Shown here one piece after another: positions 1 through 9,188 of a DNA stretch of 64,000 nt; the stretch's first letter is position 1, and each line of letters begins with the position of its first letter. Made by a program: the position numbers and the translations under genes. The stretch comes from Spirosoma panaciterrae DSM 21099 (GTDB taxonomy: Bacteria > Bacteroidota > Bacteroidia > Cytophagales > Spirosomataceae). Under the pieces are notes generated by a model that saw nothing but the letters and a program-made list of their open reading frames with translations, was not told the DNA's origin and did no database searches. The stretch is from the NCBI RefSeq assembly GCF_000374025.1, contig NZ_KB893172.1, positions 678,879-742,878 on the forward strand, given 5' to 3'.

Positions 1-1
1 T

Positions 2-283
2 GGGCGAATCAGCGATCGGGAAGACCAGCTACTGGGCATGGCGTATAGTTCGTTGCGTCGGCGCGTAGCCAATGCGCTCTTACGTTTGCAGGAACCCCTG
101 CCCAATGGCGAGCCTGCTCCGCCGATTCAACTCTCCCGCGATGATCTGGCATCGGTAATTGGTACTGCCACCGAGTCGTTGATCCGTACCCTAAGCGAAT
201 TCAAGCACGACGGCCTGATCGAGATTACGGGGGCCGGTATTCGGGTGCTTCAACCTGAGAAGCTACGTCGGGCAAACTGGTAG
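2..283 (+). CDS. Crp/Fnr-family transcriptional regulator, C-terminal part (cut by the window edge)
   Basis: The frame is open from the left edge and ends at TAG 281-283. About 93 codons are visible. They hold the winged helix-turn-helix half of a Crp/Fnr regulator: a linker helix (SSLRRRVANALLRL), then LSRDDLASVIGTATESLIR, which has the spacing of the HTH_Crp recognition helix (S-R-x-D-L-A-x-x-I-G-x-x-x-E-S), then the wing (LIEITGAGIRVL). The ATG at 38 is internal to this domain and is not the true start. The nucleotide-binding half lies outside the window, so ligand and targets cannot be judged. It is followed by 309 bp of AT-rich sequence without a gene. Confidence 0.85.
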   Translation, partial: GRISDREDQLLGMAYSSLRRRVANALLRLQEPLPNGEPAPPIQLSRDDLASVIGTATESLIRTLSEFKHDGLIEITGAGIRVLQPEKLRRANW

Positions 284-592
284 TCGAACATATTAGTATA
301 CGAACATTTTATTTTTGGTAATTAACGTGTCCGTTTTGTCTTTGTCTGGCATAGTAATTGAGCATGCTGGTAGTTCATTTATTGAAATTAACGATAATGG
401 ATTGTAGGGTATATTATGTTAATAATATAAAAAATTAATTAATTAGTATTTGAAAAAGTAACTAATGAGTGGATAATATTTCTAAATAGTCCTGAATTGT
501 CCACTGCTGGTATACCATTTGCAAACCTAGAAGTTAGTTGGAGGCTCTCTGTATTTAACGTTAGAGTTTCCTGCATCATTTAACTTTTAGTT
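284..592. other. AT-rich intergenic stretch without a gene
   Basis: No convincing open frame was seen on either strand. The stretch is clearly richer in A and T than its surroundings. It contains a small inverted repeat near 410-431 (tatattat / ataatata), a run of overlapping ttaa words after it, and one exact TAnnTTTG promoter word at 310-317. It probably holds the control region of the large gene starting at 593, but no promoter word lies close to that start. Confidence 0.5.
310..317 (+). promoter_or_regulatory. Possible Bacteroidota -7 element, orphan
   Basis: TATTTTTG matches the Bacteroidota -7 consensus TAnnTTTG. It is 275 bp before the start at 593, so it would imply a long leader. 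A six-base consensus occurs by chance roughly 30 times in 64 kb on two strands, so this is weak evidence by itself. Confidence 0.25.
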
Positions 593-3500
593 ATGCAAAG
601 TATGTCTACCTGCAGTTCAATCGGGAAGGCCCCCCACTCCCTTATTAGACAACTTCATTGCCTGAAGGAAGTAATTTCAGACCCCATTAGCCACTACGCA
701 CGGGGGGCGTTGGCCGTAATAAGCCTATTTTTATTAGTGGTTTTACCGGGCAGGTCGGTACAGGCCCAGTCTACCTGCACGGGTGAACAGTATCTTCTGG
801 TAGCCGATTATCCCGTTGGAGCTACGTCGGGCAGTCTGCATATCTTCGACTTCCCCTATACGGGTAGTATGGTCAACTCCCCTACGTATTCTACAAATGG
901 CTGTAGTCCAGGTTTTTCCACCAATTCTTCAGAAGGGGTAACGGTGGATGTCGTTCATAAGAAGGTATACATTGCTACTACAGGAGGGAGCGAAATAAGC
1001 GTTTATACCAGTAATGGTTTACAGGGTACGATCAATCTGCCTTCTGATTATGCGTTAGGTATAGCTGTCGACCCTGCAGGCAATAACCTATTTGTAGCCG
1101 CTCAAAAGGGGTTATACAAATATGATGTCAGTACGGGTATTCCGACTACCTATACCAGTTTTGCGTCGAATAGTTCATTCGGATTGACAACCGATTACCT
1201 ATGGGGAGTTGGTGTAAGTCCGACTAATGGAAACGTGTATGTCACAACAGGCTGGAATCCGACCGATTTTCTGAATGGAGGAGCCACCAACTCGACAACC
1301 CGGATTCTATCGCTCAATCCGGCTACCCTGAGTGTGAATAGCACGCTGGCTAATCAGACTAAGTTTCCCGACCTGTTCGTGGGAGTTACCGTAGACTCAG
1401 ATGGAAGTCTGTGGGTCGTTAATAATAATAGTATCGAACATCGGGATGGGGGTACGGGTAATTTAATCGGTAGTAGTATTAGTACATCGGCTCCGGCTGC
1501 TACTGCGGGAGCGCCTGATAGTCCGCTTTGGGCCATTGCACTGGGTCCTGACAATGACGTGTATGTAGGGTCAGGTGCAACAACGGCTTGTGTGTACCAG
1601 ATAAATCCTGCTACTTCATCGGCCAGTGTTTATATTCCATACGACAATTCGCAGACATCGTTGCAACGGGCGAAAGGCCTGGCGTTTTTGTGCTCAGACA
1701 TTACGTGTCCGGCCGTTTGCTCGTTGACCGCAACGGCTATCCCAACAACCTGTAACCCAACGACTAATCAGTACTCCGTTAGTGGCACGATCAGCCTGAC
1801 CAACACCAGTGGAGGTATCGCTACCATTACCGACGGAACCCAGTCGACAACGGTTAGTGTAGGGGCCAGCGCCACTTCCGTTGCTTACTCGCTGACGGGA
1901 CTAACTTCGGGCACGGGTTCGCACACAGTTGTGGTAAGCCTGCCGGGGTGTGGCACCGCAACGGCTGCCTACACGGCTCCGGCAACGTGTACAATTGCTG
2001 CTGTCTGCTCGATCTCGGCTACTGCTCAGGCTACTTGTAATTCGAATGGAACCCTGGACACTACTACGGATGACTATATTACGTTCGTTCTTACGCCGTA
2101 CAATGCCGTACAGGCTAGTCGATTTACCGTTACGGCCATGCAGGCAGGTAACTCCATTCCACTGACCCTATCGGATGGTAGTTCGTTTACCGCCCTGAGT
2201 TATGCATATCCTACCCCATTTCGTACTGCTATTGGAACGGCAGGGAAGGGAAATATTACGCTGACGATCACCGATGTCAATAACGTTACCTGTACCACTC
2301 AGGTAACAGTTGTCGATCCTGGTACCTGTGCCGCAATAGCCTGTGTAGGTAGTACACCCGTGTCGGTCACCTATACCTACCAGACACCCTTCCAGACCAC
2401 CGAGCTTACGGATGTGCCCTTGCTTTTGTCTAAGTTTGATGATGGGGGTGGAAAGCGCACGCTGACGGGTGTCGTGCTGACTTACAAAGTGGCTGAAGCG
2501 ACCAACTTCCTGTTCGAAAATGCAGCGGTTAATCCGCAGACTTTTAAGGCTACCGTGAATGGCGATGCATTTATTTCCCTGAATGGCGCTCAAATTGCAG
2601 ATGCTTTGCTGCCTAATACCACTACCGGATTTGTAACGTTGCCTGCGGGTATTACAGTAACGGCACAGGGTACTTATCCCGGCGATGCTCCCTACGGCAG
2701 TGGATCAAATATATCGACCCTGGAGGGGATGTCTTCCTGGCTTAGTCCACTTCAAGATGACATCTACATTGACCCCCGTCTGGACCCTCGCTGGGTAACG
2801 ACCGCAACGGGTGATCCGACAACTGATGATGATATTTATGTGTGGGCTCCTCAATCGTTCACAGCCTCGGGCAGCAATAGCTATTCGGCGGTAGCTGATC
2901 TGGCTCAGTTCACAGGAAGCGGCAATATTTCTTTATTGGCAAACACCCTGAATGGATTTAGTATTTCAGGTGGTGGGGGAAATATAATCGCTGCTCAAAG
3001 AACCAAGGCTTTTGCGTGGGCTACGGTTGTGTATACCTATAGTTGTACCGCTTGTGATGTTGCTGCAACAGCGACACCAACGGCCTGCAATAGTTCTACA
3101 AACCAATACACGGTCAATGGGACGATCAGCCTGACCAACACCAGTGGGGGGACGGCTACCGTTACCGACGGAACCCAATCGACAACGGTCAGTGTAGGGG
3201 CCAGCGCCACATCGGTCGCCTACTCGCTGACGGGGCTGGCGTCCGGTACGGGTTCGCATACGGTAGTGGTGAGTCTGCCCGGTTGCGGCACCGCAACGAC
3301 TACCTATTCAGCACCTGCTTCCTGCACGGTTGCCCCCTGCGGACTAGCCTTGACGCTTACTCCGGACCTATGTCAGTCTGCAACTAATAGCTATGTGCTG
3401 TCAGGAACCCTGACGACCACCAATGTGCCTACCAGTGGTACACTTACCATCAGTTCGGGAGCTTTCTCGCCCCGTAGCCTGACCTTACTCGGCGGTAACG

Positions 3501-6283
3501 CATCGGGTACCTTCAGTTATTCAGGACTGGTTAGCGATGGACAAGTATATACCGTAACTGCAACGTATTCGGATGGAGCCTGCTCTCCAGTTAGCAATAC
3601 CTATACCGCACCGGCTTCCTGCTCCGTGGCCCCCGTCTGCTCGATCAGTGCTGTAGCCACAGCGGGCATCTGTGCCAGTGCCACCAATACTTACTCGGCT
3701 ACCGTGGTCGTCAGTCTGAGTAATGCTCCAGCGGAAACCATTACCGTCAGCCTTCCATCGGCAACGCCCATCAGTCAGACACTGGCAGCCAATACGGGAA
3801 CATTTACGGCTATCATCAATGGGTTGGTTTCGGATGGAGCGTCGCATCTAGCTACGATTAGTTTACCCGGCTGCGGAACCACAACGGCCAGCTTTACGGC
3901 TCCGGCCAGTTGCTCCGTGGCTCCGGTATGTTCCCTAAGTGCCGTGGCTACAGCGGGTCTGTGTCAAACGGCGACGAATACATACTCATCGACTGTGGTG
4001 GTGACCGTAACCAATCCAACAGCGGGGACTTTGTCGGTGAGTGACGGAGGGCAAACGCTGACGTTCTCGACGACGGCCAACGCTCAAAATACCTTTACAG
4101 CGACATTCAATGGGTTAATTTCTGATGGAACGACGCATACGGTAACGGCAAGCCTGCCAGGGTGTTCGACAAATACGACGACCTATGCGGCTCCAGCGTC
4201 CTGCTCAATCGCTCCTGTTTGCTCGATTAGTGCCGTAGTAACCGCAGGCATCTGTGCCAGTGCGACGAATACGTACTCGGCTACAGCGGTGGTTCAGTTG
4301 AGCAATCCGACGGCGGGTGTGCTGACGGTTTCGACCGGGTCGCAGAGCCTGACCTTTGCCACCACAGCCGTGAGTTCGGCTACCTATGTGGGTATTTTCA
4401 ATGGATTGATTTCGGATGGTTCGTCTCACACCATCACAGCTAGTCTGCCCGGTTGTTCCAGCACCACGGCGACTTATACAGCTCCGGCTAGCTGCTCAGT
4501 AGCCCCTGCCTGCGACTTGTCGGTAACGGCTTCGGGATCGAACTGTAATCCGGTTACCAATCTGTATGTACTGTCGGGTACCATTGCAATTACCAATAGC
4601 CCCGAAAGTCAGACGCTAACCCTGACCGATGGCAGCTATGTACGGTCATTGACAGCTGCTGCGGGTACTACGTCGATTACGTTTAGTTATACGACGTTGC
4701 AAAGTGATGGAGCTATTCATACAGTAACCGTTACCAGCAGTGCTACGGCCTGTGGAGCAGCTTCAACGACGTATACGGCCCCTGCTTCGTGTTCTGTGGC
4801 TCCGGTATGTTCCGTAAGTGCGGTGGCTACGCCAGGTCTTTGTGCCAGTGCCACCAATACGTTCTCCAACACAGTAACGGTGACCATGAATAATCCTACC
4901 GCTGGTACGTTGGTAGTCAGTGACGGGGTTGCTAGTTTGACGTTTGCGGTAGCTGCTTCTAATGGGACAACGACGGCTAAGGCCGTATTCAATGGTTTAA
5001 CTTCGAATGGAAGTTTACATACTGTAACGGCAATTTTGTCGGGCTGTTCGTCCACAACGACAACCTATAGTGCTCCGACTTCCTGTTCAATCGCTCCAGT
5101 GTGTAGTATCAGTGCAGCAACTACGGCGGGTATCTGTGCCAGTGCCACCAACACCTATTCGGCTACAGCGGTGATTCAGTTGACCAATTCGACAGCGGGT
5201 GTGCTGACGGTTTCGACAGCGGGACAGAGCCTGACCTTTGCTACGACCACTGCCAACTCGGCCACCGTCATAGCGGCATTCAACGGGTTGATTTCGGATG
5301 GAGGTACACATACGATTACCGCCAGTTTGCCCGGTTGTTCAACGGCTACATCAACCTACACCGCTCCGGCATCGTGTACAATAGCTGCCCCTGCTCTGGC
5401 AGTTGTAGTGGGCAGTCCGGTCTGTAACGGTGCAACTAACAACTACTCGGCTACGGCTACGGTGTCGTTGAGTAATGTGGTGGCCGGTTCGACCCTTACG
5501 CTGACCGACAAGGGCGCCCTGATCGGTAGCCAGACGTTAACGGCCGGTCAGACGACCGCATCCTTTAGTGTGACAGGAGCATCGGATGCTACGTTGCATA
5601 CGGTTGTTGCTACACTCACCGGGGGCATTTCGGCCAGCGCAACGTATAGCGCCCCTGCTAGCTGTACCTACACCTGTCCGGCGCCTATTCATGTGTGTAA
5701 AGGCAGTCAATACGCCGTCGAATTGAGTACTACGTCAGGTTTAGGTACGTATCAGTGGTATCGTAATGGGGTAGCTATTCAGGGGGCTACGGCAAGCTCC
5801 TACACCGCTACACAGGCAGGTAGTTACTCCGTCGTTGCTAATGGGGAAGTGATTGGTCAGTGCCCTGATGGCTCCTGTTGTCCAACAGTAATTGTGGAGG
5901 ATTCGGTAGCCGTTTATCAGGCTGTTGCACAGAAGCCAAGCTGCAATACGGCCACGAATACGACCAATGCGACTGGGGCTATTGTGATAAGCAACTGGAC
6001 ATTGAGCATAGGTGATACGACCCACTATTTCTACCAGGTATCCGTAGGAAGTAGCTTCAACTCGGCTCAGATAATAGCGGGTGGATCGTCTGCCCCTGTA
6101 CCTGAGAATGGTATACTCGTAGCTAACCTACCCAATCCGGCATCGGTGGCGGGGCAGTCGTACACGATCCGAATCACCAATGGATTGGGTTGTTATCGGG
6201 ACGAGACGGTATTGCTGGGGCAAACGGTTTGTAATTGTCCACCTACTTCATGCGTTCCGCTGGTGATCAGGCGCGTAAAATAA
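593..6283 (+). CDS. Large exported repeat protein: beta-propeller, Ig-like Cys repeats and a choice-of-anchor-like domain
   Basis: This is a 1896-residue protein. A hydrophobic export segment lies at residues 39-59 (ALAVISLFLLVVL, ending VQAQ), behind an unusually long 38-residue N-terminal stretch, so the start may be the ATG at 593 or 602. Residues ~60-370 look like an NHL/SMP-30-type propeller. About eleven copies follow of a ~76-residue Ig-like module beginning C-[SD]-[ILV] and ending TYTAPASC, interrupted at ~585-820 by a unit resembling choice-of-anchor E domains. Residues ~1690-1750 form another Ig-like domain (CKGSQYAVEL, TYQWYRNG). The C-terminus is rich in Cys and Pro and ends CVPLVIRRVK. 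It is not a classical type IX type A or B tail. An adhesin or surface-layer role is inferred from architecture only. A bidirectional terminator follows. Confidence 0.8.
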   Translation: MQSMSTCSSIGKAPHSLIRQLHCLKEVISDPISHYARGALAVISLFLLVVLPGRSVQAQSTCTGEQYLLVADYPVGATSGSLHIFDFPYTGSMVNSPTYSTNGCSPGFSTNSSEGVTVDVVHKKVYIATTGGSEISVYTSNGLQGTINLPSDYALGIAVDPAGNNLFVAAQKGLYKYDVSTGIPTTYTSFASNSSFGLTTDYLWGVGVSPTNGNVYVTTGWNPTDFLNGGATNSTTRILSLNPATLSVNSTLANQTKFPDLFVGVTVDSDGSLWVVNNNSIEHRDGGTGNLIGSSISTSAPAATAGAPDSPLWAIALGPDNDVYVGSGATTACVYQINPATSSASVYIPYDNSQTSLQRAKGLAFLCSDITCPAVCSLTATAIPTTCNPTTNQYSVSGTISLTNTSGGIATITDGTQSTTVSVGASATSVAYSLTGLTSGTGSHTVVVSLPGCGTATAAYTAPATCTIAAVCSISATAQATCNSNGTLDTTTDDYITFVLTPYNAVQASRFTVTAMQAGNSIPLTLSDGSSFTALSYAYPTPFRTAIGTAGKGNITLTITDVNNVTCTTQVTVVDPGTCAAIACVGSTPVSVTYTYQTPFQTTELTDVPLLLSKFDDGGGKRTLTGVVLTYKVAEATNFLFENAAVNPQTFKATVNGDAFISLNGAQIADALLPNTTTGFVTLPAGITVTAQGTYPGDAPYGSGSNISTLEGMSSWLSPLQDDIYIDPRLDPRWVTTATGDPTTDDDIYVWAPQSFTASGSNSYSAVADLAQFTGSGNISLLANTLNGFSISGGGGNIIAAQRTKAFAWATVVYTYSCTACDVAATATPTACNSSTNQYTVNGTISLTNTSGGTATVTDGTQSTTVSVGASATSVAYSLTGLASGTGSHTVVVSLPGCGTATTTYSAPASCTVAPCGLALTLTPDLCQSATNSYVLSGTLTTTNVPTSGTLTISSGAFSPRSLTLLGGNASGTFSYSGLVSDGQVYTVTATYSDGACSPVSNTYTAPASCSVAPVCSISAVATAGICASATNTYSATVVVSLSNAPAETITVSLPSATPISQTLAANTGTFTAIINGLVSDGASHLATISLPGCGTTTASFTAPASCSVAPVCSLSAVATAGLCQTATNTYSSTVVVTVTNPTAGTLSVSDGGQTLTFSTTANAQNTFTATFNGLISDGTTHTVTASLPGCSTNTTTYAAPASCSIAPVCSISAVVTAGICASATNTYSATAVVQLSNPTAGVLTVSTGSQSLTFATTAVSSATYVGIFNGLISDGSSHTITASLPGCSSTTATYTAPASCSVAPACDLSVTASGSNCNPVTNLYVLSGTIAITNSPESQTLTLTDGSYVRSLTAAAGTTSITFSYTTLQSDGAIHTVTVTSSATACGAASTTYTAPASCSVAPVCSVSAVATPGLCASATNTFSNTVTVTMNNPTAGTLVVSDGVASLTFAVAASNGTTTAKAVFNGLTSNGSLHTVTAILSGCSSTTTTYSAPTSCSIAPVCSISAATTAGICASATNTYSATAVIQLTNSTAGVLTVSTAGQSLTFATTTANSATVIAAFNGLISDGGTHTITASLPGCSTATSTYTAPASCTIAAPALAVVVGSPVCNGATNNYSATATVSLSNVVAGSTLTLTDKGALIGSQTLTAGQTTASFSVTGASDATLHTVVATLTGGISASATYSAPASCTYTCPAPIHVCKGSQYAVELSTTSGLGTYQWYRNGVAIQGATASSYTATQAGSYSVVANGEVIGQCPDGSCCPTVIVEDSVAVYQAVAQKPSCNTATNTTNATGAIVISNWTLSIGDTTHYFYQVSVGSSFNSAQIIAGGSSAPVPENGILVANLPNPASVAGQSYTIRITNGLGCYRDETVLLGQTVCNCPPTSCVPLVIRRVK
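1718..5670 (+). repeat. Tandem Ig-like module array inside the 593-6283 gene (about 11 copies)
   Basis: Each unit is about 76 codons. Typical openings are CSISAVATAGICASATNTYS and CNPTTNQYSV, and units end with [ST]YxAPASC. Copies differ strongly except for one pair: 1795-1985 and 3132-3322 are nearly identical in DNA (both run from ctgaccaacaccagtgg through gtaggggccagcgccac), which shows a recent duplication or gene conversion. The array is broken between ~2340 and ~3050 by an unrelated domain. Confidence 0.85.
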
Positions 6284-6321
6284 CGAACCAGTAGTTCAGA
6301 TAAAGTCTGGTAAATCAGTGA

Positions 6322-6366
6322 CACTAAAAAAGCCGTCAGGGAATAATTCTGACGGCTTTTTTAGTG
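6322..6366. terminator. Bidirectional terminator, perfect 18-bp stem
   Basis: Arms 6322-6339 (cactaaaaaagccgtcag) and 6349-6366 are perfect reverse complements with a 9-base loop. The A-run and T-run at the arm bases make it a rho-independent terminator in both directions. It lies between convergent genes ending at 6283 (+) and 6390 (-). Confidence 0.93.
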
Positions 6367-6389
6367 CTTATTAGGGTGAAAAGGGGCTG

Positions 6390-6755
6390 CTAATAACGTT
6401 CATTTCCCTCATCTTCTTCCTCGGCCAGCTCAATGATTTGCTCGTCGATGTCGTCGTCGGAGAGGTCAGAATTGGCAAAGTCATTCATGAACTCATCGTC
6501 CTCAGCATCGTTCGACACTGCATCGGTAGCGTGTCGGGCGGTGGCAGTATCTGTATGTAGTACCGTGTCGGAGGCTTCTTCATCGCCGGGATTCATGATG
6601 TCGGGCTGATTGTTGACTCCCAGTCCTGTATAGATAGCCGTGTCGTCACTTTCATCGTTGGGTGGCAGATCATTGTGTTGGGGCGATACACCCTTCATCG
6701 AATTGCCCATAGCCTGGTTAGGGCTCTGCATATCGGCATTGTCTGTATTTTCCAT
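6390..6755 (-). CDS. Small strongly acidic hypothetical protein
   Basis: This encodes 121 residues, dominated by Asp, Glu, Asn and Thr with very few basic or aromatic residues. The C-terminal half carries acidic runs (DDDIDEQIIELAEEEDEGNE). There is no signal peptide, membrane segment or recognised domain, so it is probably disordered and cytoplasmic. The ATG is at 6753-6755. It ends 23 bp from the shared bidirectional terminator. The gene downstream on the same strand (6840-9098) is transcribed toward it, 84 bp away, so the two could share a transcript. The family was not recognised. It could be a low-complexity chance ORF, but the ordered terminator and sustained acidic bias argue for a gene. 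Confidence 0.6.
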   Translation of the reverse strand: MENTDNADMQSPNQAMGNSMKGVSPQHNDLPPNDESDDTAIYTGLGVNNQPDIMNPGDEEASDTVLHTDTATARHATDAVSNDAEDDEFMNDFANSDLSDDDIDEQIIELAEEEDEGNERY

Positions 6756-6839
6756 AGTCGTGTTACTGGTTAGAAAGGGTAAGTCAGGATGACCATTCGT
6801 GATTATTCTTTAACTAGTTAGGAAAAAAAGAGTTTGGAT

Positions 6840-9098
6840 TTATTTCCAGACAACAATTTTCTGAACCTGAGCCGGACGATTGTCTCCTGTTAGCCGGAGG
6901 AGATAGTTGCCATCGGGCAGGTTGCCCAGGTCCAGTACCGTATCGGCATCAATTGCTACGGGCTGTACGGGCAACATGGTTTGTCCCGACAAGGAAAGTA
7001 GCTCCACCCGCCCGGCAAAGGGTGGGCGTACGGTCAGATAGCGATCGGTTGGATTCGGAAATGCCCAGGGACCAGTTGGTTCGTCGGTCGTGCCGGTAAT
7101 GACCACTTTCTGAGACGTATTTTTCAGGTAGCGCAATCCGCCCGACACGCTGCCCAGAATCAGGTCTGGAAGCTGATCGCCATCCAGATCCCCGACCGTG
7201 GCAATCAACCCTTTTCCCGGTACGCCAATGGAGGCTAATGAGTCGATCAGGGTGAGCGACTGGTCAGGTTTTTCGGGGAATTGGTAAACCCGGACAGTGC
7301 CGTTGTCGGCGGCTGCTATCAGTTCGTTTATCTGATCTCCATTCAGATCGGCTACTACCAGCGAGCGAGCCTTGGCATAGGTGTAATCATCGTTGGTAAA
7401 GCCACCAAATGTTTGGCTTTGTAACTGGAACGATGGAGCCGTGGCCGTCCCGGTGTTTCGGTAGTAAAGGATGGTTCCCAGATTGTAAAGACTGATCAGC
7501 ATATCTACTTTCCCATCCCGATCCACGTCAGTTACGGTCAGCAAATCATAGGGGCCTACGACATCTGGTTTAGGCCAGCGCACGGCACTCGCCAGCGTAT
7601 ACTGAACAGCCGAGCCTTTCGCGGCTGTGTTGAGGAGTACCCGGATTTCGAGGGCACTGGTCCCTACTCCCGTCAGAATCAGGTCCATACTGCCATTTCC
7701 ATCCACATCGGCAAAAGAAGGAACCGTATTGGTCAGCGTCAGGGATTTAGACATCCCCAGGTAATCGGTTGTAACCAGCGCAAAGGCTGGGTTCTGTAAG
7801 GTGCCTTTGTTTTCAAACTGCCATATACCGGCCCGGTAGCTGCTGCCTAAGCCAACACCGCCAAACCCGACCAGCATATCCAGGTCGCCATCGCCATCCA
7901 GATCGGCCAGGGCAGGGGCCGCCCGTCCGCCCAGGTCGAGCATGTCGTTTTGCAGAAAATCTTTCTGAATCAGTTGAAAGACGGGTTTTTGGGTGGTGCC
8001 TGTGTTCTTATAAAACCAGTTCGATGCCCGAAAATCGAAGGCAAACCCATCGTTGGAGGTTACATTGGGCGACGCCAGTAAATCTTTCTGTCCATCACCA
8101 TCCACATCTTCCCAATAGGTAGCCGGAAAAGCCGGGAACAGAATGGGAGCAGCCGCTGGAAACAGACTGTCGTAACTCACAAAATTGGCTTTGTCGTTGT
8201 TGGGACCTGCGTTTTTCAGCCGGGCAATATTTTCACAACTTACAAAGCCAAACAACAGATCTTTATGCCCGTCGCCATCTGTATCGACAACGGTAAGGGT
8301 ATTGCCTGTATGCAGGGGTTTAGCGAGCCTGGCATTTTGGGTGCCTGACGAAGCCGCTACCCGGCCACCGACATTGTCGTCGCATTGAAAGCCAAACGTA
8401 AAATCATTGCAGAACTCTTTCCGGAAGTGGCCCCAGCAGGTATTGCCCATCCGCTGAAAATCAAGTCCTTTGGCCCCCGTTCGCTCAACGCTCATGTTTT
8501 GCTGATAGGCCAGGATGTTTCCGTCCGAATCGAACGTAATAATATCGATGTCTCCATCGTCGTCGAAGTCCGTAATGGCCGGAATATCGGTACCAGCGAC
8601 ATAGATCGGGATACGGAGCCCACTCAGGCCAACTGTCAGAAGTGGATTGGCTGCTGCTTTAAACACCACCTGCCCATTCTGCGATTCGTTATGCAGCACC
8701 TGCACCCCGGCCGAACTGGCAGCAAACACATCCTTTCGGCCGTCGCCATCGTAGTCGGCTAGTAGCAGCCAGCTATATACATTGATCGGGAAAGCCGTTT
8801 CGTATTCGGGCGCGTACCGCCAGGCGATGCCGCTGCCGGTTGGGTTGTCGATGGCAACAAACGTATTGACCTTCCCCGTACTCCGATCGAATACGACCAA
8901 ATCATCGCGGGCATCGTTGTTCAGCCGAATGGTTGAGTATTGGGCCGAATTGAGTCCGCCTGCCCAGGGGTTTAGCAAGGGTTTTCCGTTTACACTAACC
9001 GTCGGAGTCTGATCGTACCGAAACCCAATTTTACCACCCGACTGGGCATGGATAAAATAGGGAAGCATCAAAAAACAAAGCGTAAATAGCTTTTTCAT
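6840..9098 (-). CDS. FG-GAP/VCBS repeat protein with type IX secretion C-terminal domain
   Basis: This encodes 752 residues. The signal peptide is MKKLFTLCFLMLPYFIHAQ. The body is made of integrin-like FG-GAP/VCBS blades, recognised by many calcium-loop words of the form D-x-D-G-D-G-x-x-D (DYDGDGRKDVF, DTDGDGHKDLLF, DLDGDGDLDMLV, DVDRDGKVDML), so it should fold as a beta-propeller. Residues ~680-752 (FPNPTDRYLTVR through DGNYLLRLTG to KIVVWK) match the type A sorting domain of type IX secretion (Por). The protein is therefore predicted to cross the outer membrane and be surface-attached or released. Its ligand is unknown. It starts seven bases from a promoter word that serves the divergent murF. 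Confidence 0.9.
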   Translation of the reverse strand: MKKLFTLCFLMLPYFIHAQSGGKIGFRYDQTPTVSVNGKPLLNPWAGGLNSAQYSTIRLNNDARDDLVVFDRSTGKVNTFVAIDNPTGSGIAWRYAPEYETAFPINVYSWLLLADYDGDGRKDVFAASSAGVQVLHNESQNGQVVFKAAANPLLTVGLSGLRIPIYVAGTDIPAITDFDDDGDIDIITFDSDGNILAYQQNMSVERTGAKGLDFQRMGNTCWGHFRKEFCNDFTFGFQCDDNVGGRVAASSGTQNARLAKPLHTGNTLTVVDTDGDGHKDLLFGFVSCENIARLKNAGPNNDKANFVSYDSLFPAAAPILFPAFPATYWEDVDGDGQKDLLASPNVTSNDGFAFDFRASNWFYKNTGTTQKPVFQLIQKDFLQNDMLDLGGRAAPALADLDGDGDLDMLVGFGGVGLGSSYRAGIWQFENKGTLQNPAFALVTTDYLGMSKSLTLTNTVPSFADVDGNGSMDLILTGVGTSALEIRVLLNTAAKGSAVQYTLASAVRWPKPDVVGPYDLLTVTDVDRDGKVDMLISLYNLGTILYYRNTGTATAPSFQLQSQTFGGFTNDDYTYAKARSLVVADLNGDQINELIAAADNGTVRVYQFPEKPDQSLTLIDSLASIGVPGKGLIATVGDLDGDQLPDLILGSVSGGLRYLKNTSQKVVITGTTDEPTGPWAFPNPTDRYLTVRPPFAGRVELLSLSGQTMLPVQPVAIDADTVLDLGNLPDGNYLLRLTGDNRPAQVQKIVVWK

Positions 9099-9099
9099 C

Positions 9100-9107
9100 T
9101 AATTTTG
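9100..9107 (+). promoter_or_regulatory. Putative promoter -7 element of murF
   Basis: TAATTTTG matches TAnnTTTG and lies 82 bp before the preferred murF ATG at 9189. A longer reading frame begins at 9105 inside this element, which argues that the upstream start is not used. Confidence 0.45.
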
Positions 9108-9188
9108 GGCCTTTGCAAACCGGCTGAGTTCAGTATATCAGCCAATTCACGAAAACAACGAACGAAGCATCTATTTAAGTCTATCGGC

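Noticed and set aside
8385..8762. 125-codon plus-strand frame opposite the FG-GAP gene
   Set aside because: It lies wholly antisense to a well-supported gene; GC-rich repeat coding regions commonly leave such frames open.
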